A stretch of 64,000 nucleotides of DNA from the NCBI RefSeq assembly GCF_023100905.1, contig NZ_CP064686.1:3596001-3660000 (forward strand). The letters run 5' to 3'. Under the pieces are notes generated by a model. That model made no database searches and was not told where the DNA came from. It worked only from the letters and a program-made list of their open reading frames with translations. The translations under genes and the position numbers were made by a program. The stretch comes from Bradyrhizobium sp. 4 (lineage in GTDB: Bacteria > Pseudomonadota > Alphaproteobacteria > Rhizobiales > Xanthobacteraceae). Within the stretch, counting starts at the first letter, position 1, and each line of letters opens with the position of its first letter. This document shows positions 24,802 to 33,646 of this stretch, one piece after another.

Positions 24802-25365
24802 ATGGAACTGTCCGGGAAAAAGATTGCGATTCTTGCGACCAACGGCTTCGAGCAATCGGAGCTCGAAGTGCCGCGTGATACCCTCAAGGCGGCCGGAGCG
24901 ACCGTCGAGATCATTTCGCTGCAGCCCGGCGAGATCAAGGGCTGGGACGAGAAGGACTGGGGCCGCCCCGTCAAAGTCGACAAGACCCTCGATCAGGCCA
25001 AGGCCGGCGATTATGACGCGCTGGTGTTGCCCGGCGGCCAGATCAACCCTGATCTCCTGCGCGTCGAGCCCAACGCGCTGGCCTTCATCAAGAGCATCTT
25101 CGATGCCAAGAAGGTCGTTGCCGCGGTCTGCCATGCGCCCTGGCTGCTGGTCGAAACCGGCATCGCGAAGGGCCGCAGGATGACCTCCTACAAATCGATC
25201 AAGACCGACATCGCCAATGCCGGGGCGAAGTGGGAGGATTCCGAGGTCGTCGTCGACCAGGGCATCATCACCTCGCGCAACCCCGGTGACCTCAAGGCCT
25301 TCAGCGCCAAGATCATCGAAGAGGTGAAGGAAGGCCGCCACACCCAGCGCAGCAACGCGGCGTAA
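24802..25365 (+). CDS. PfpI/YhbO-type DJ-1 superfamily protein (187 aa)
   Basis: A class I glutamine-amidotransferase-like fold: KKIAILATNGFEQSELEVPRDTL at the N-terminus has the conserved Glu, DALVLPGGQINPDLLR follows, and the nucleophile elbow is VVAAVCHAPWLLVETG with Cys-His. The family (PfpI, YhbO) has been described as protease or deglycase with a role in stress tolerance; the exact chemistry is disputed. Length is normal. The weak EcfG-like promoter upstream fits a stress role. Confidence 0.88.
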   Translation: MELSGKKIAILATNGFEQSELEVPRDTLKAAGATVEIISLQPGEIKGWDEKDWGRPVKVDKTLDQAKAGDYDALVLPGGQINPDLLRVEPNALAFIKSIFDAKKVVAAVCHAPWLLVETGIAKGRRMTSYKSIKTDIANAGAKWEDSEVVVDQGIITSRNPGDLKAFSAKIIEEVKEGRHTQRSNAA

Positions 25366-25433
25366 GGGTGGTGGCGGTGCGCGAGGCGATGCCATCCAAC
25401 CCCGGTTCACGTGGCGCTATCGAATGACATTGG

Positions 25434-25522
25434 CGTAGGGTGGGTTAGCCGAAGGCGTAACCCTCCACGACTTGCCGTAGAAAACAAAAGAGGTCGGTTA
25501 CGCTTCGCTAACCACCTCACGC
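25434..25522. repeat. Palindromic dispersed repeat, copy 1 (left of ParB-like gene)
   Basis: GTAGGGTGGGTTAGCCGAAGG starts the element and GGTTACGCTTCGCTAACC closes it; the inner GGTTAGC...GTAACC arms are inverted copies. A related copy lies at 26160-26232, so the repeats bracket the ParB-like gene. Confidence 0.7.
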
Positions 25523-25544
25523 GCCAGAATTCTGGAGCCAGCAA

Positions 25545-26060
25545 TCAATAGCGGCTGCCGGTGCCCTTTTGCTGCGTGATCCAGTCCGACAACGTTTTCG
25601 GTCTGGCTTTCTCGGTCCGGCCCGGTGGTGCCTTTGGATTGTCGCGGGTGCCTTTGGTCGAACGGGACCGCGGTGCATCCGTTGCGTGGACGCTCCTCAA
25701 GGCAGTCGTCGATGCCTCAGCGGCTTCCTTCTCCAGGCGCAACTGCTTCAGTCGCGCCATCTTGAGGCGCTCTGCCTCGACTTCGGGTCGTTCGGCGAGC
25801 CCTGGCTTGTGTTGAGCAAGCTCGGCCGGGACCAGGACGCCGAGAATGGTCGCCTCGCCGAGCGCCTTGCAGGCTTCGAGCCGATGCAGTCCATCGACCA
25901 GAACGAGGCGGTCTCCGTCGAGCCGAACGGAAATGGGGGCCTGTTGTCCGATCTCCAGCATGCTTTCCGCGATCTCCCCGACGATCTCGGGCTTGAGGGC
26001 TTTCTTGATTTTCGTGGGAACGAAAATCTTCTCGATCGGGAAGCTTTCCGATTTGGGCAT
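25545..26060 (-). CDS. ParB N-terminal-domain protein (171 aa)
   Basis: Residues 5-85 form a ParB/sulfiredoxin-like domain: IEKIFVPTKIKKAL, IAESMLEIGQQAPISVRLDGDRLVLVDG, then GLHRLEACKALGE, the variant of the GEHRxxA nucleotide-binding box. Residues 90-120 form a charged helix; the tail is Ser/Thr/Lys-rich. No HTH or dimer domain of chromosomal ParB is present, so it is not the segregation protein. Such short proteins occur on mobile DNA and may be CTP-binding or nuclease-like. It sits between two palindromic repeats. Confidence 0.75.
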   Translation of the reverse strand: MPKSESFPIEKIFVPTKIKKALKPEIVGEIAESMLEIGQQAPISVRLDGDRLVLVDGLHRLEACKALGEATILGVLVPAELAQHKPGLAERPEVEAERLKMARLKQLRLEKEAAEASTTALRSVHATDAPRSRSTKGTRDNPKAPPGRTEKARPKTLSDWITQQKGTGSRY

Positions 26061-26159
26061 AACTCGACTCCGCTTTTACCGGGCCCGTCGGAACCCAAGC
26101 CGGTGGTGTCGGGAGTTTAGGAGGGAAGGGCTCGACCGCAAAGGCAATTCGGAGGAAGG

Positions 26160-26232
26160 GTATGGGTTAGCCGAAGGCGTACCCCACCATTTGTTGTCTA
26201 CGGAAGACGAAAGAAGGGTTGCGGCTTCCCTA
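26160..26232. repeat. Palindromic dispersed repeat, copy 2 (right of ParB-like gene)
   Basis: TATGGGTTAGCCGAAGGCGT continues to ACCCCACC, an internal stretch follows, and GGGTTGCGGCTTCCCTAC closes it. The first 20 bases closely match copy 1 in the same orientation. Confidence 0.65.
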
Positions 26233-26253
26233 CGTGCTCTACGAAGCCCATTA

Positions 26254-27159
26254 TCAAATGTACAATTTAGAGATTGCGTGGATGCACGCCGAGGCAATTG
26301 CGTCGGCGATCAAGTTGTATGACTTTATGTCCAACGATGCGGCGGGCCAGACGAGGTTGTGCCCAAGCATATTCCTGACTTGTCCGGTCGTCACCACAAC
26401 ATCGCGAATGTTTTGATTGGGGGTGAGCGAACTAGCCAGCGCCTCTAGGGTAGTATTTCCGAGGCGCAGGTTCGCCTTTGAAAGTCCCAGTTCAACCTTG
26501 AGACGCTTCAGAACTGTTTCGATTGATCCTCCTCGTGCCCTCGAGGCTGAACTCTCCTTCAGTAGGGTCTCAAATAGCAGGCATCCCTTGAACAAGTGCA
26601 TAAAGAATATCTCGTGCGAGGCAATGGTAGCAAGTTCGATTAGTCGAGCCCTATGATCCCATTCGAGAATAAAGGAAATCAGTGCGGTTACCATCGTGCG
26701 TCGATGAGGATTAGAATCCCGAATAGTCTTGTCGAGGAACCTCGCGCGAAGTTCATCGAATGTGAGAGGCTGATGGTTATCACGGGCATTGTAGCTGTCG
26801 ATCACCGCTTGGAGCTTGTTTGCCGCTGTATTGACAAGGACGTGAGCGCGCTGATTGGGGTTTGTGTGAACGAGGCGCATAAATAATAGTGCGGGTGTAT
26901 CGTTCCTCTCGGGGTAATGCGCCAAATCCTCAGAGACCGCAGCGTCAAAATAGAATGCGGCCGACTGATAGTCGTGACAGGCTGCCGCTGCAGCTCCCAA
27001 CACATAAAAAGGAGTTCCTTTGGCGCTTGAATCGTACAACTTTCGATTGGCGCCTCGCATTATTTGTAGAAGTAGAATTGCATCATCAATGGCCTCCGCT
27101 TGCCTGCCGGCGTTCAACAATGCCGCATATGGGTGGTAGATGTCGAACATTGATGTCAT
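26254..27159 (-). CDS. Helical protein with HEPN-type RNxxxH motif (301 aa)
   Basis: The N-terminal half (about residues 1-115) looks like helical repeats (AALLNAGRQAEAIDDAILLLQ..., YFDAAVSEDLAHYPE). The C-terminal third has a helix LFKGCLLFETLLKESS and then TTGQVRNMLGHN. R262-N-M-L-G-H267 fits the Rx4-6H active-site motif of HEPN RNases, usually followed by a helix as here (IADAIASACIHAI). HEPN proteins commonly act as toxins or phage-defence effectors by cutting RNA. Base composition is clearly AT-richer than the flanks, indicating transfer. The HNH gene lies 63 bases upstream in the same direction. Confidence 0.55.
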   Translation of the reverse strand: MTSMFDIYHPYAALLNAGRQAEAIDDAILLLQIMRGANRKLYDSSAKGTPFYVLGAAAAACHDYQSAAFYFDAAVSEDLAHYPERNDTPALLFMRLVHTNPNQRAHVLVNTAANKLQAVIDSYNARDNHQPLTFDELRARFLDKTIRDSNPHRRTMVTALISFILEWDHRARLIELATIASHEIFFMHLFKGCLLFETLLKESSASRARGGSIETVLKRLKVELGLSKANLRLGNTTLEALASSLTPNQNIRDVVVTTGQVRNMLGHNLVWPAASLDIKSYNLIADAIASACIHAISKLYI

Positions 27160-27222
27160 GCCAGCACGTCCCCACGTCTTGTCGCTGATCCATCCGCAGC
27201 CAGCGTTTGGCTCTCTGCCCCG

Positions 27223-27995
27223 CTATCGCGCGAACGGATCGAGAGGATCGATATTCGGGATGAGAAGTTTACTTCGAATTTCAACGGTGGAAGTTTCTGG
27301 CCGTCGTCCTTCCGGCAAGAAGTAGGATCCGGCACATCCAGTGCGCGGCAGATGGGTCTTACCCAAATCCTTCCAGGAGTATACGTCCAACGCGAATGTG
27401 CAGAACCATTGTCCGTCGTCGGCACGAACCCAAACGCACTCATAAACGAGCTTGTCGTTGTTGCATTGAAGGCTGTCTAGATTGTTTCGCGCGCGATTGC
27501 TCTTGATTGCTTCTACGAACAATTGGTGTTGTGGGGGAGTGAAGAATAGACTCCGTCCTTCAAATCGGCACGAGGGAAGGGGGTTACGAGAGAGCCCCGG
27601 CGCAGCCGCGGAAATGGCTCAAGGTATAGGGCTGCATGAAATCCTCGCATCCATCGCCATACCGCCTCATCGACATTGAGGTTTGTCACCGCGCCTACTC
27701 CCGGGATGGGCGAGCGAATAAACTTCAAACGATGGTGATTGGGATCGGAAGGGGTCTGTCGGTGTTTCAGTCCAATCAATTGCCCAATTTTCTCGTCGAG
27801 CAGTTCGAAAGATGCGTTACATTTTAAGTGGGATTTCAATTTTAGCGGGATGCGGTCGACCTTCGCGAAGACAGACTCTGGCGGAACGTGGTCGTAATTC
27901 GTGATGTCGTCCGTCTCAAAGGTCTTCCCGCAAAGATAGCAAAACGGCAGATTGCGGACTGCTCTAAACTGCTTTTGTGTCCTGAGCGAAACCAT
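27223..27995 (-). pseudogene. HNH endonuclease-like protein, split by one frameshift
   Basis: The first frame (ATG 27995 to 27513) gives FCYLCGKTF (CXXC), YDHVPPESVF and SHLKCNASFELLDEKIG: a zinc-supported HNH nuclease core (about residues 18-70). The second part (27522 to 27223) continues with QHQLFVEAIKSNRARNNLDS and a Trp/Tyr-rich C-terminal domain. Adding one C to the run of five at 27532-27536 joins them into about 257 residues (SSLPPQHQLFVE). AT-rich like its neighbour. It begins 18 bases beyond the nrdJ terminator, first gene of a probable two-gene unit with the HEPN-motif gene. The break may be a sequencing error. Confidence 0.7.
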
Positions 27996-28013
27996 GGTCG
28001 TCAAGCCTAAGAA

Positions 28014-28040
28014 AAGGGGCCGCTCAAAGAGCGGCCCCTT
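28014..28040 (-). terminator. nrdJ terminator
   Basis: AAGGGGCCGCTC and GAGCGGCCCCTT form a perfect 12-base stem with a 3-base loop, followed by T residues on the minus strand, eight bases beyond the nrdJ stop. Confidence 0.92.
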
Positions 28041-28047
28041 CGAAGTA

Positions 28048-31000
28048 TCACGAACACCCTGTCGTGCTTCCGCACGTATCGCACTTCATGCAGGTCCCAT
28101 TCCGCACCAGCGTGAAGTTGCCGCACTCGCCGCACATCTCGCCTTCGTAACCTTTTGCCTTCGCTTCCGCGCGGCGTTCGGCCTTGGAGGGCACCATGGT
28201 CTGCGCGGTGCCGGACTTGCTCCACTGCAGGGCCTCCAGCTTCTCGGTGGGCGAGAGGTCGTGCTGGACTTCCTGCTTCAGCGCGACCGCGCCTTCCAGG
28301 ACGTCGCCGGCACGGCCTGCGCCGTGCGAGGCCAGCGAGGTGACCTTGCTGCCGCCTGATGGTGCGCTGTCGTTGCCTTGCGCGACCGCGGTCGAGCCGC
28401 CGCGCATGACAACCAGGTTGTCGGTGCGGGAGCGGGTGAGGCCGCGCGACACCAGCTTGGAGGCGCGCTGGCCGTGATCGTCGGGCTCCTTGCCTTCCTC
28501 GACGCCCTTGCCGAGCACGTCGAACCCGGTCTCGCTGGGATCGACATGGGCGAGGTCGAAGCGGCTGAGATAGCTCACCGCCAGCTCGCGGAAGACGTAG
28601 TCGAGGATCGAGGTCGCGTACTTGATGCTGTCGTTGCCCTGCACGGGGCCCGCCGGCTCGAAGCGGGTGAAGGTGAAGGCGTCGACATATTCGTCGAGCG
28701 GCACGCCGTACTGGAGGCCCAGCGATACCGCGATGGCGAAGTTGTTGATGAAGGAGCGCAGTGCCGCGCCTTCCTTGTGCATGTCGATGAAGATCTCGCC
28801 GATGCGGCCGTCGTCATATTCGCCGGTGCGCAAATAGACCTTATGTCCGCCGACGACCGCCTTCTGGGTGTAGCCCTTGCGGCGATCCGGCATCTTCTCG
28901 CGCTCGCGCATCACGATGATGCGCTCGACCAGTTTCTCGACGATCTTTTCCGAGACCTGGGCGGTGCGTGCCGCCATCGGCTTGTCGTAGAGATGCTCGA
29001 TCGCATCGTCCTCGTCCTCATCGTCGGCGATGAGCTGCGAGTTGAGCGGCTGGCTGAGCTTGGAGCCGTCGCGATAGAGCGCGTTGGCCTTCAGCGCCAG
29101 CTTCCACGACAGCATGTAGGCGGACTTGCAGTCCTCTACCGTCGCGTCGTTCGGCATGTTGATGGTCTTGGAGATCGCACCCGAGATGAAGGGCTGCGCC
29201 GCCGACATCATGCGGATGTGGCTCTCGACCGAGAGATAGCGCTTGCCGACCTTGCCGCAGGGGTTGGCGCAGTCGAACACCGGATAGTGCTCGGCCTTGA
29301 GGTGCGGAGCACCTTCCACCGTCATCGCGCCGCAGATGTGGACGTTGGCCGCCTCGATCTCGCGCTTGGTGAAGCCCACGGCCTGGAGCAGGTCGAAGCC
29401 GGGGGTCGCGATCGCCTCGGCGCCGATGCCGAGCTGGTCGCGGATGAAGTCCTCGCCGAAGGTCCATTTGTTGAAGGCGAACTTGATGTCGAAGGCGGTC
29501 GGCAGCGCCTTCTCGACCTTGGCGATGGCTTCATCGGTGAAGCCCTTGGCCTTCAGCGTCGAGGCGTTGATGCCGGGCGCGTTGGAGAGCGAGCCGTGGC
29601 CGACGGCGTAGGCCTCGATCTCCGCGATCTCGCTCTCGCGATAGCCGAGCGCGCGCAGCGCGGCGGGGACCGCGCGGTTGATGATCTTGAAGTAGCCGCC
29701 GCCGGCGAGCTTCTTGAATTTCACCAGGGCGAAGTCGGGCTCGATGCCGGTGGTGTCGCAATCCATGACCAGGCCGATCGTGCCGGTCGGCGCGATCACC
29801 GTGGTCTGGGCATTGCGATAGCCGTGCTTTTCGCCGAGCTCGAGCGCCGCATCCCAGGCCGCTTGCGCATGGGTGACGAGGTCTCCTTGCGGGCAGGACA
29901 CCAAGTCCATCGGCACGGGGTTGACGCTCAGCCCTTCGTAGCCGTTGGACTGGCCGTGGGCGGCGCGGCGGTGGTTGCGGATCACGCGCAGCATGTGCGC
30001 GGCGTTCTTCTTGTAGCCGGGGAAGGTGCCGAGCTCGGACGCCATCTCGGCCGAGGTCTTGTAGGTGATGCCCGTCATGATCGCGGTCAGCGCGCCCGCG
30101 ATGGCGCGGCCTTCCTTCGAGTCATAAGACAGACCCATGGTCATCAGGAGGCCGCCGATATTGGCATAGCCGAGGCCGAGCGTGCGGAACTCGTAGGAGA
30201 GCTCGGCGATCGACTTCGACGGGAACTGCGCCATCATCACCGAGATTTCGAGCACGATGGTCCAGAGCCGGCAGAGGTGCTCGTAGCCCTCGACGTCGAA
30301 GCGCTTGGAGGGGATGTCGTAGAACGTCAGCAGATTGGCGGAGGCGAGGTTGCACGCCGTGTCGTCCAGGAACATGTATTCCGAGCACGGATTGGAGGCG
30401 CGGATGTCGCCGGACGCCTTGCAGGTGTGCCAGTCGTTCATGGTGGTGTTGAAGTGCAGGCCGGGGTCGGCCGACGCCCAGGCGGCGTAGCCGATCTTTT
30501 CCCAGAGGTCGCGCGCCTTCAGCGTCTTGGTGACCTTCTTGGTGGTGCGTCCCACGAGATTCCAGTCGCCGTCGGTCTCGACCGCGCGCAGGAAGTCGTC
30601 CTTGAGCGAGACCGAGTTGTTGGAGTTCTGGCCGGATACCGTGAGATAGGCTTCCGAATCCCAATCGGTGTCGTAGACGTCGAACTGGATGTCCTTGTAG
30701 CCTTGCTTGGCGAACTGGATGACGCGCTTGATGTAATTGTCGGGCACGAGCGAGCGACGGGCCAGCTTGATCTCGCGGCGGAGCGCCGGATTCTTCTCGG
30801 GATCGAAGCAATCGTCGCCCGAGCCTTCGCAATTGACGCAGGCCTTGAGCACGGCCTTGAGGTGCTTCTGGTTGATCTTGGATCCGGTGACGAGAGCCGC
30901 GACCTTCTGCTCCTCCTTCACCTTCCAGTCGATATAGGTCTCGATGTCGGGGTGATCGACGTCAACGACGACCATCTTGGCGGCGCGGCGCGTGGTGCCG

Positions 31001-31812
31001 CCCGACTTGATCGCGCCCGCGGCGCGGTCGCCGATCTTGAGGAAGCTCATCAGGCCGGACGAGCGGCCGCCGCCGGAGAGGCGTTCGCCTTCGCCGCGCA
31101 GGCGCGAGAAGTTGGAGCCGGTGCCGGAGCCGTATTTGAACAGGCGGGCTTCGCGGACCCAGAGGTCCATGATGCCGCCCTCGTTGACGAGGTCGTCACC
31201 GACGCCCTGGATGAAGCAGGCGTGCGGCTGCGGATGCTCGTAGGAGGATTTCGAGCGGGTCAGCTTGCCGGTGAAGGGGTCGACGTAATAATGGCCCTGG
31301 CCGGGGCCGTCGATGCCATAGGCCCAATGAAGCCCGGTGTTGAACCATTGCGGCGAGTTCGGCGCGACCATCTGCATGGTCAGCATGTAGCGGAGCTCGT
31401 CGTAGAAGGTCTGGGCGTCCTCGTCGGAGGAGAAATAGTTGCCCTTCCAGCCCCAATAGGTCCAGCAGCCGGCGAGACGGTCGAACACCTGCTTGGCCGA
31501 GAGCTCGCTGACATAGCGCTCTTTCTCGGGCAGGAGGGCAAGCGCCTCGGTATCGGGCACGGAGCGCCACAGGAAGGAAGGAACGGACTCTTCCTCGACC
31601 TTCTTCAGGCGCGCGGCAACGCCGGCCTTGCGGAAGTACTTCTGGGCCAGGACGTCGGAGGCGACCTGCGACCACGCGGTCGGCACCTCGACGTTCTCGA
31701 GCTTGAACACGACAGAGCCGTCGGGATTCCTGATCTCCGACGTGGTCAGCCGGAAATCGATGCCGGCGTAAGGTGACTGTCCCGAAGTGGTGTGGCGCCG
31801 CTCAATCCGCAT
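28048..31812 (-). CDS. nrdJ: Vitamin B12-dependent ribonucleoside-diphosphate reductase, class II (1254 aa)
   Basis: Makes deoxyribonucleotides using adenosylcobalamin, with or without oxygen. Visible features: a long N-terminal region, the specificity and active-site stretch with [20 protein letters not shown] (catalytic Cys in NPCSE), the phosphate-binding [18 protein letters not shown], and a C-terminal TSCPD-like part. The extreme C-terminus holds a zinc-ribbon tail [10 protein letters not shown] ... [14 protein letters not shown] that carries redox Cys. Length matches other rhizobial NrdJ. The internal [11 protein letters not shown] loop is also characteristic. Regulated probably by NrdR (boxes at 32270-32316) and a leader of over 400 bases. 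Confidence 0.97.
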   Translation of the reverse strand: MRIERRHTTSGQSPYAGIDFRLTTSEIRNPDGSVVFKLENVEVPTAWSQVASDVLAQKYFRKAGVAARLKKVEEESVPSFLWRSVPDTEALALLPEKERYVSELSAKQVFDRLAGCWTYWGWKGNYFSSDEDAQTFYDELRYMLTMQMVAPNSPQWFNTGLHWAYGIDGPGQGHYYVDPFTGKLTRSKSSYEHPQPHACFIQGVGDDLVNEGGIMDLWVREARLFKYGSGTGSNFSRLRGEGERLSGGGRSSGLMSFLKIGDRAAGAIKSGGTTRRAAKMVVVDVDHPDIETYIDWKVKEEQKVAALVTGSKINQKHLKAVLKACVNCEGSGDDCFDPEKNPALRREIKLARRSLVPDNYIKRVIQFAKQGYKDIQFDVYDTDWDSEAYLTVSGQNSNNSVSLKDDFLRAVETDGDWNLVGRTTKKVTKTLKARDLWEKIGYAAWASADPGLHFNTTMNDWHTCKASGDIRASNPCSEYMFLDDTACNLASANLLTFYDIPSKRFDVEGYEHLCRLWTIVLEISVMMAQFPSKSIAELSYEFRTLGLGYANIGGLLMTMGLSYDSKEGRAIAGALTAIMTGITYKTSAEMASELGTFPGYKKNAAHMLRVIRNHRRAAHGQSNGYEGLSVNPVPMDLVSCPQGDLVTHAQAAWDAALELGEKHGYRNAQTTVIAPTGTIGLVMDCDTTGIEPDFALVKFKKLAGGGYFKIINRAVPAALRALGYRESEIAEIEAYAVGHGSLSNAPGINASTLKAKGFTDEAIAKVEKALPTAFDIKFAFNKWTFGEDFIRDQLGIGAEAIATPGFDLLQAVGFTKREIEAANVHICGAMTVEGAPHLKAEHYPVFDCANPCGKVGKRYLSVESHIRMMSAAQPFISGAISKTINMPNDATVEDCKSAYMLSWKLALKANALYRDGSKLSQPLNSQLIADDEDEDDAIEHLYDKPMAARTAQVSEKIVEKLVERIIVMREREKMPDRRKGYTQKAVVGGHKVYLRTGEYDDGRIGEIFIDMHKEGAALRSFINNFAIAVSLGLQYGVPLDEYVDAFTFTRFEPAGPVQGNDSIKYATSILDYVFRELAVSYLSRFDLAHVDPSETGFDVLGKGVEEGKEPDDHGQRASKLVSRGLTRSRTDNLVVMRGGSTAVAQGNDSAPSGGSKVTSLASHGAGRAGDVLEGAVALKQEVQHDLSPTEKLEALQWSKSGTAQTMVPSKAERRAEAKAKGYEGEMCGECGNFTLVRNGTCMKCDTCGSTTGCS

Positions 31813-32246
31813 GGTCTTGCCCCGTCCTATCTTTGACCGGACCGCCTCCGTTCAGGCGTGCCGGGTCATCATTTCATTTCGCGGTGCTCGGCGGCCGCCT
31901 GGCCCCTGGCATCGCAGTTCAGCCGGTAGACCCGGCCCGTTTTCTCCCGACGCGATTGTTCGATGCGCGCACCGATCATCCGCCGGCACGTCCAGACCCA
32001 TCCGCCCAAAGGGATGAGCCCGACATGCGTTCAACGCCCCACACATCAAGTCTTCAACCACTGCACGTCTTCAACCATTGCCATCCGGGCCTGTTTCCAG
32101 CCCGTTCAGGCGCCCGAAAAGTCCGCTCTCGCCGGGCAGACAAGCCCGTATCCCGCTGCCTTTGTCTGGCTTGGCGGAGTGCTGTTTTGCAGACCCTTTG
32201 GGGGAGTGCCGGCGGGACGCAAACACACTCGCGCCGAACGGATCGA
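31813..32246 (-). other. Long 5' leader of nrdJ, with hairpins, no gene
   Basis: If the promoter at 32247-32275 is correct, the transcript has about 430 untranslated bases. They include a hairpin with perfect 7-base arms CAGACAA (32137-32143) and TTGTCTG (32162-32168), and a tandem TGGTTGAAGAC(G/T)TG (minus strand, around 32050-32080). I looked for a cobalamin riboswitch and found no B12 box. No open frame with a ribosome site is apparent. Confidence 0.45.
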
Positions 32247-32275
32247 AAACTAGGACTCTCCGTTACGCCCGTCAA
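32247..32275 (-). promoter_or_regulatory. Predicted nrdJ promoter
   Basis: Minus-strand TTGACG (32270-32275) and TAGTTT (32247-32252) are 17 bases apart. The -35 element overlaps one NrdR-like box. The -10 element is weak, so the position is a prediction. Confidence 0.45.
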
Positions 32276-32316
32276 GAACTAGTGCGAGTTCCTGAATCAA
32301 ATACTAAATATGGTGG
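32270..32316 (-). promoter_or_regulatory. Two NrdR-box-like sites, 31 bases apart
   Basis: ATACTAAATATGGTGG (32301-32316; 13 of 16 match an ACACTAAATATAGTGT-type site) and the more degenerate 32270-32285 are spaced 31 bases centre to centre, three helical turns, as NrdR pairs usually are. Together with nrdJ downstream they suggest NrdR repression. Confidence 0.55.
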
Positions 32317-32332
32317 ATTGCGGGGGATAACA

Positions 32333-32490
32333 GGGGGCAAGCCCGCGCCTGTTGTTGAGCCAAGTATCAGTGAGTCCTCAGGGATTCCCAACTGAAAAAA
32401 TTTACGTCTTGGGGGGCCGCGGAGGCTTCACCCCGCTGTTCACAGGGCAGGTATATTTTTAACTCGCGGGCTTGCCTCCGGGGGACTCAC
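32333..32490. repeat. Interleaved inverted repeats between nrdJ and an EamA gene
   Basis: Arm A (32333-32347, GGGGGCAAGCCCGCG) is complementary to A' (32465-32479) in 14 of 15 bases. Arm B (32370-32377, GTGAGTCC) is complementary to B' (32483-32490). The order A-B-A'-B' would form a pseudoknot if transcribed. The left arm also folds locally (AACAGG ... CCTGTT). AT-rich stretches lie between. No known RNA family recognised. Confidence 0.5.
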
Positions 32491-32588
32491 GTAGGGCTAC
32501 GGAAGGTGAGGGCAGGCATGCCCGCCGGGGTGGTGGTGGGAGGCGCGAATCCGCGCCAAGCTGAGCCCGATTTTGCCGGACTGCCCAC

Positions 32589-33485
32589 ATGCTTGATTCG
32601 ACTCGGCCGGTGCTGCGAGCGCGCATCGCCCCGGCCGGCCTGATGTTCCTCGCCATCACCTCGGTGGGCTGGGGCTTCAACTGGCCGGTGACGAAATTCC
32701 TGCTCTCCGAGCTGCCGCCGCTGACCTTGCGCGGGGTCACCGGCGTGCTCGGCGCGGTGCTGCTGGCGGCGCTGGCGCTGATCCGCGCTGACAGCCTCAG
32801 CGTCCCGCGCGAGATCTGGCCGCGGCTCGTGACCGCCGCGATCCTCAATGTCACCGGCTGGATGGTGCTGATGGGGCTGGCGCTGCTGTGGCTGCCGGCG
32901 AGCGAAGCGGCGCTGATCGCCTACACCATGCCGGTCTGGGCCTCGCTGATCGCCTGGCCGGTGCTCGGCGAGCGGCCGACCTTGTTGCGGACCATCGCAC
33001 TGGTGATGGCCTTTGCTGGCCTTGCCTCGATCATGGGCGGCAACGGCTTTGCCGCCACCGCGGACAAGCTGCCGGGCATCATCATGGCGCTGTGTGGCGC
33101 GATCGGCTTCGCCGCCGGCACGGTGTTTTCGAAGAAGTACCCGATCCGTCTGCCGCCGATCACGGCCGCGGCCTGGCAGATCGGGATCGGCTGCCTGCCG
33201 ATCACGATCATCGGCCTCGCCATCGAGACCACGCATCTGGAGCTGGTGACGCCGGTCGGATGGTGGCTCCTAGTCTATTCGACCGTGGTGCAGTTCTGCA
33301 TCGCCTATGTCAGCTGGTTCGCAGCCCTCGCGCGCCTGCCGGCCTCCGTCGCCGCGATCGGCACCATGGCGGTGCCTGTCATCGGCGTCGTGGCGTCCGC
33401 GATTGCGCTCGGCGAGCCGCTGGGAGCGGGGCAGATTGCCGCGCTGATCTTCACGCTGGCGGCGGTGGTGCTGGCGACGCGATAG
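32589..33485 (+). CDS. EamA-family (DMT) transporter (298 aa)
   Basis: Ten membrane helices in two repeats; the first opens with LMFLAITSVGWGFNWPVTKFLLSELPP, a typical EamA start with the GWGFNWP motif. The second opens PGIIMALCGAIGFAAGTVFSKK. The family exports metabolites; the substrate is not readable. The ATG at 32589 lacks a strong ribosome site. It is the second EamA protein in the window and only distantly similar to the one at 15767. Confidence 0.85.
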   Translation: MLDSTRPVLRARIAPAGLMFLAITSVGWGFNWPVTKFLLSELPPLTLRGVTGVLGAVLLAALALIRADSLSVPREIWPRLVTAAILNVTGWMVLMGLALLWLPASEAALIAYTMPVWASLIAWPVLGERPTLLRTIALVMAFAGLASIMGGNGFAATADKLPGIIMALCGAIGFAAGTVFSKKYPIRLPPITAAAWQIGIGCLPITIIGLAIETTHLELVTPVGWWLLVYSTVVQFCIAYVSWFAALARLPASVAAIGTMAVPVIGVVASAIALGEPLGAGQIAALIFTLAAVVLATR

Positions 33486-33508
33486 AGATAGTCCTCATGA
33501 AGCGGCTG

Positions 33509-33546
33509 GCCGGCGGATGTCCGGCTTACCGCCAACATCCGCCGGC
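33509..33546. repeat. Perfect 12-base inverted repeat
   Basis: GCCGGCGGATGT and ACATCCGCCGGC flank a 14-base loop just after the EamA stop. No T-run follows, so it may be a mobile palindromic unit or a processing signal rather than a terminator. Confidence 0.6.
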
Positions 33547-33600
33547 GAGCGGAAGGCTTCCGAGGTCGCGATGGACCGATCGGCGACATGCTGAGCACAC

Positions 33601-33629
33601 AAAAAAGCCCCGGAGGATGCCGGGGCTTT
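33601..33629 (-). terminator. Terminator of the outer membrane barrel gene
   Basis: AAAGCCCCGG and CCGGGGCTTT arms with a 6-base loop and a run of six A on the plus strand, i.e. T on the minus strand, 18 bases past the stop at 33647. Confidence 0.88.
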
Positions 33630-33646
33630 CGCAGTGCTCTTAAGGA

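Noticed and set aside
24187..25365. A plus-strand frame with a strong ribosome site and ATG at 24288 that runs through the hdeA/B-like gene into the PfpI-like gene
   Set aside because: The AAGGAG site is striking, but the translated part before 24802 is low in structure and overlaps a real gene in another frame; the PfpI-like start at 24802 is well supported.
25434..28004. Insertion sequence or integrated phage around the AT-rich patch
   Set aside because: No transposase, integrase, att duplication or terminal inverted repeats are visible; only dispersed palindromic repeats.
28378..31776. 1132-codon open frame on the plus strand opposite nrdJ
   Set aside because: It is the antisense mirror of nrdJ, without a ribosome site or recognisable domain; long antisense frames are common in GC-rich DNA.
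31813..32490. Cobalamin riboswitch, tmRNA or RNase P RNA in the nrdJ upstream region
   Set aside because: I looked for the B12 box, the tmRNA T-arm and tag codons, and the RNase P core motifs on both strands and found none.
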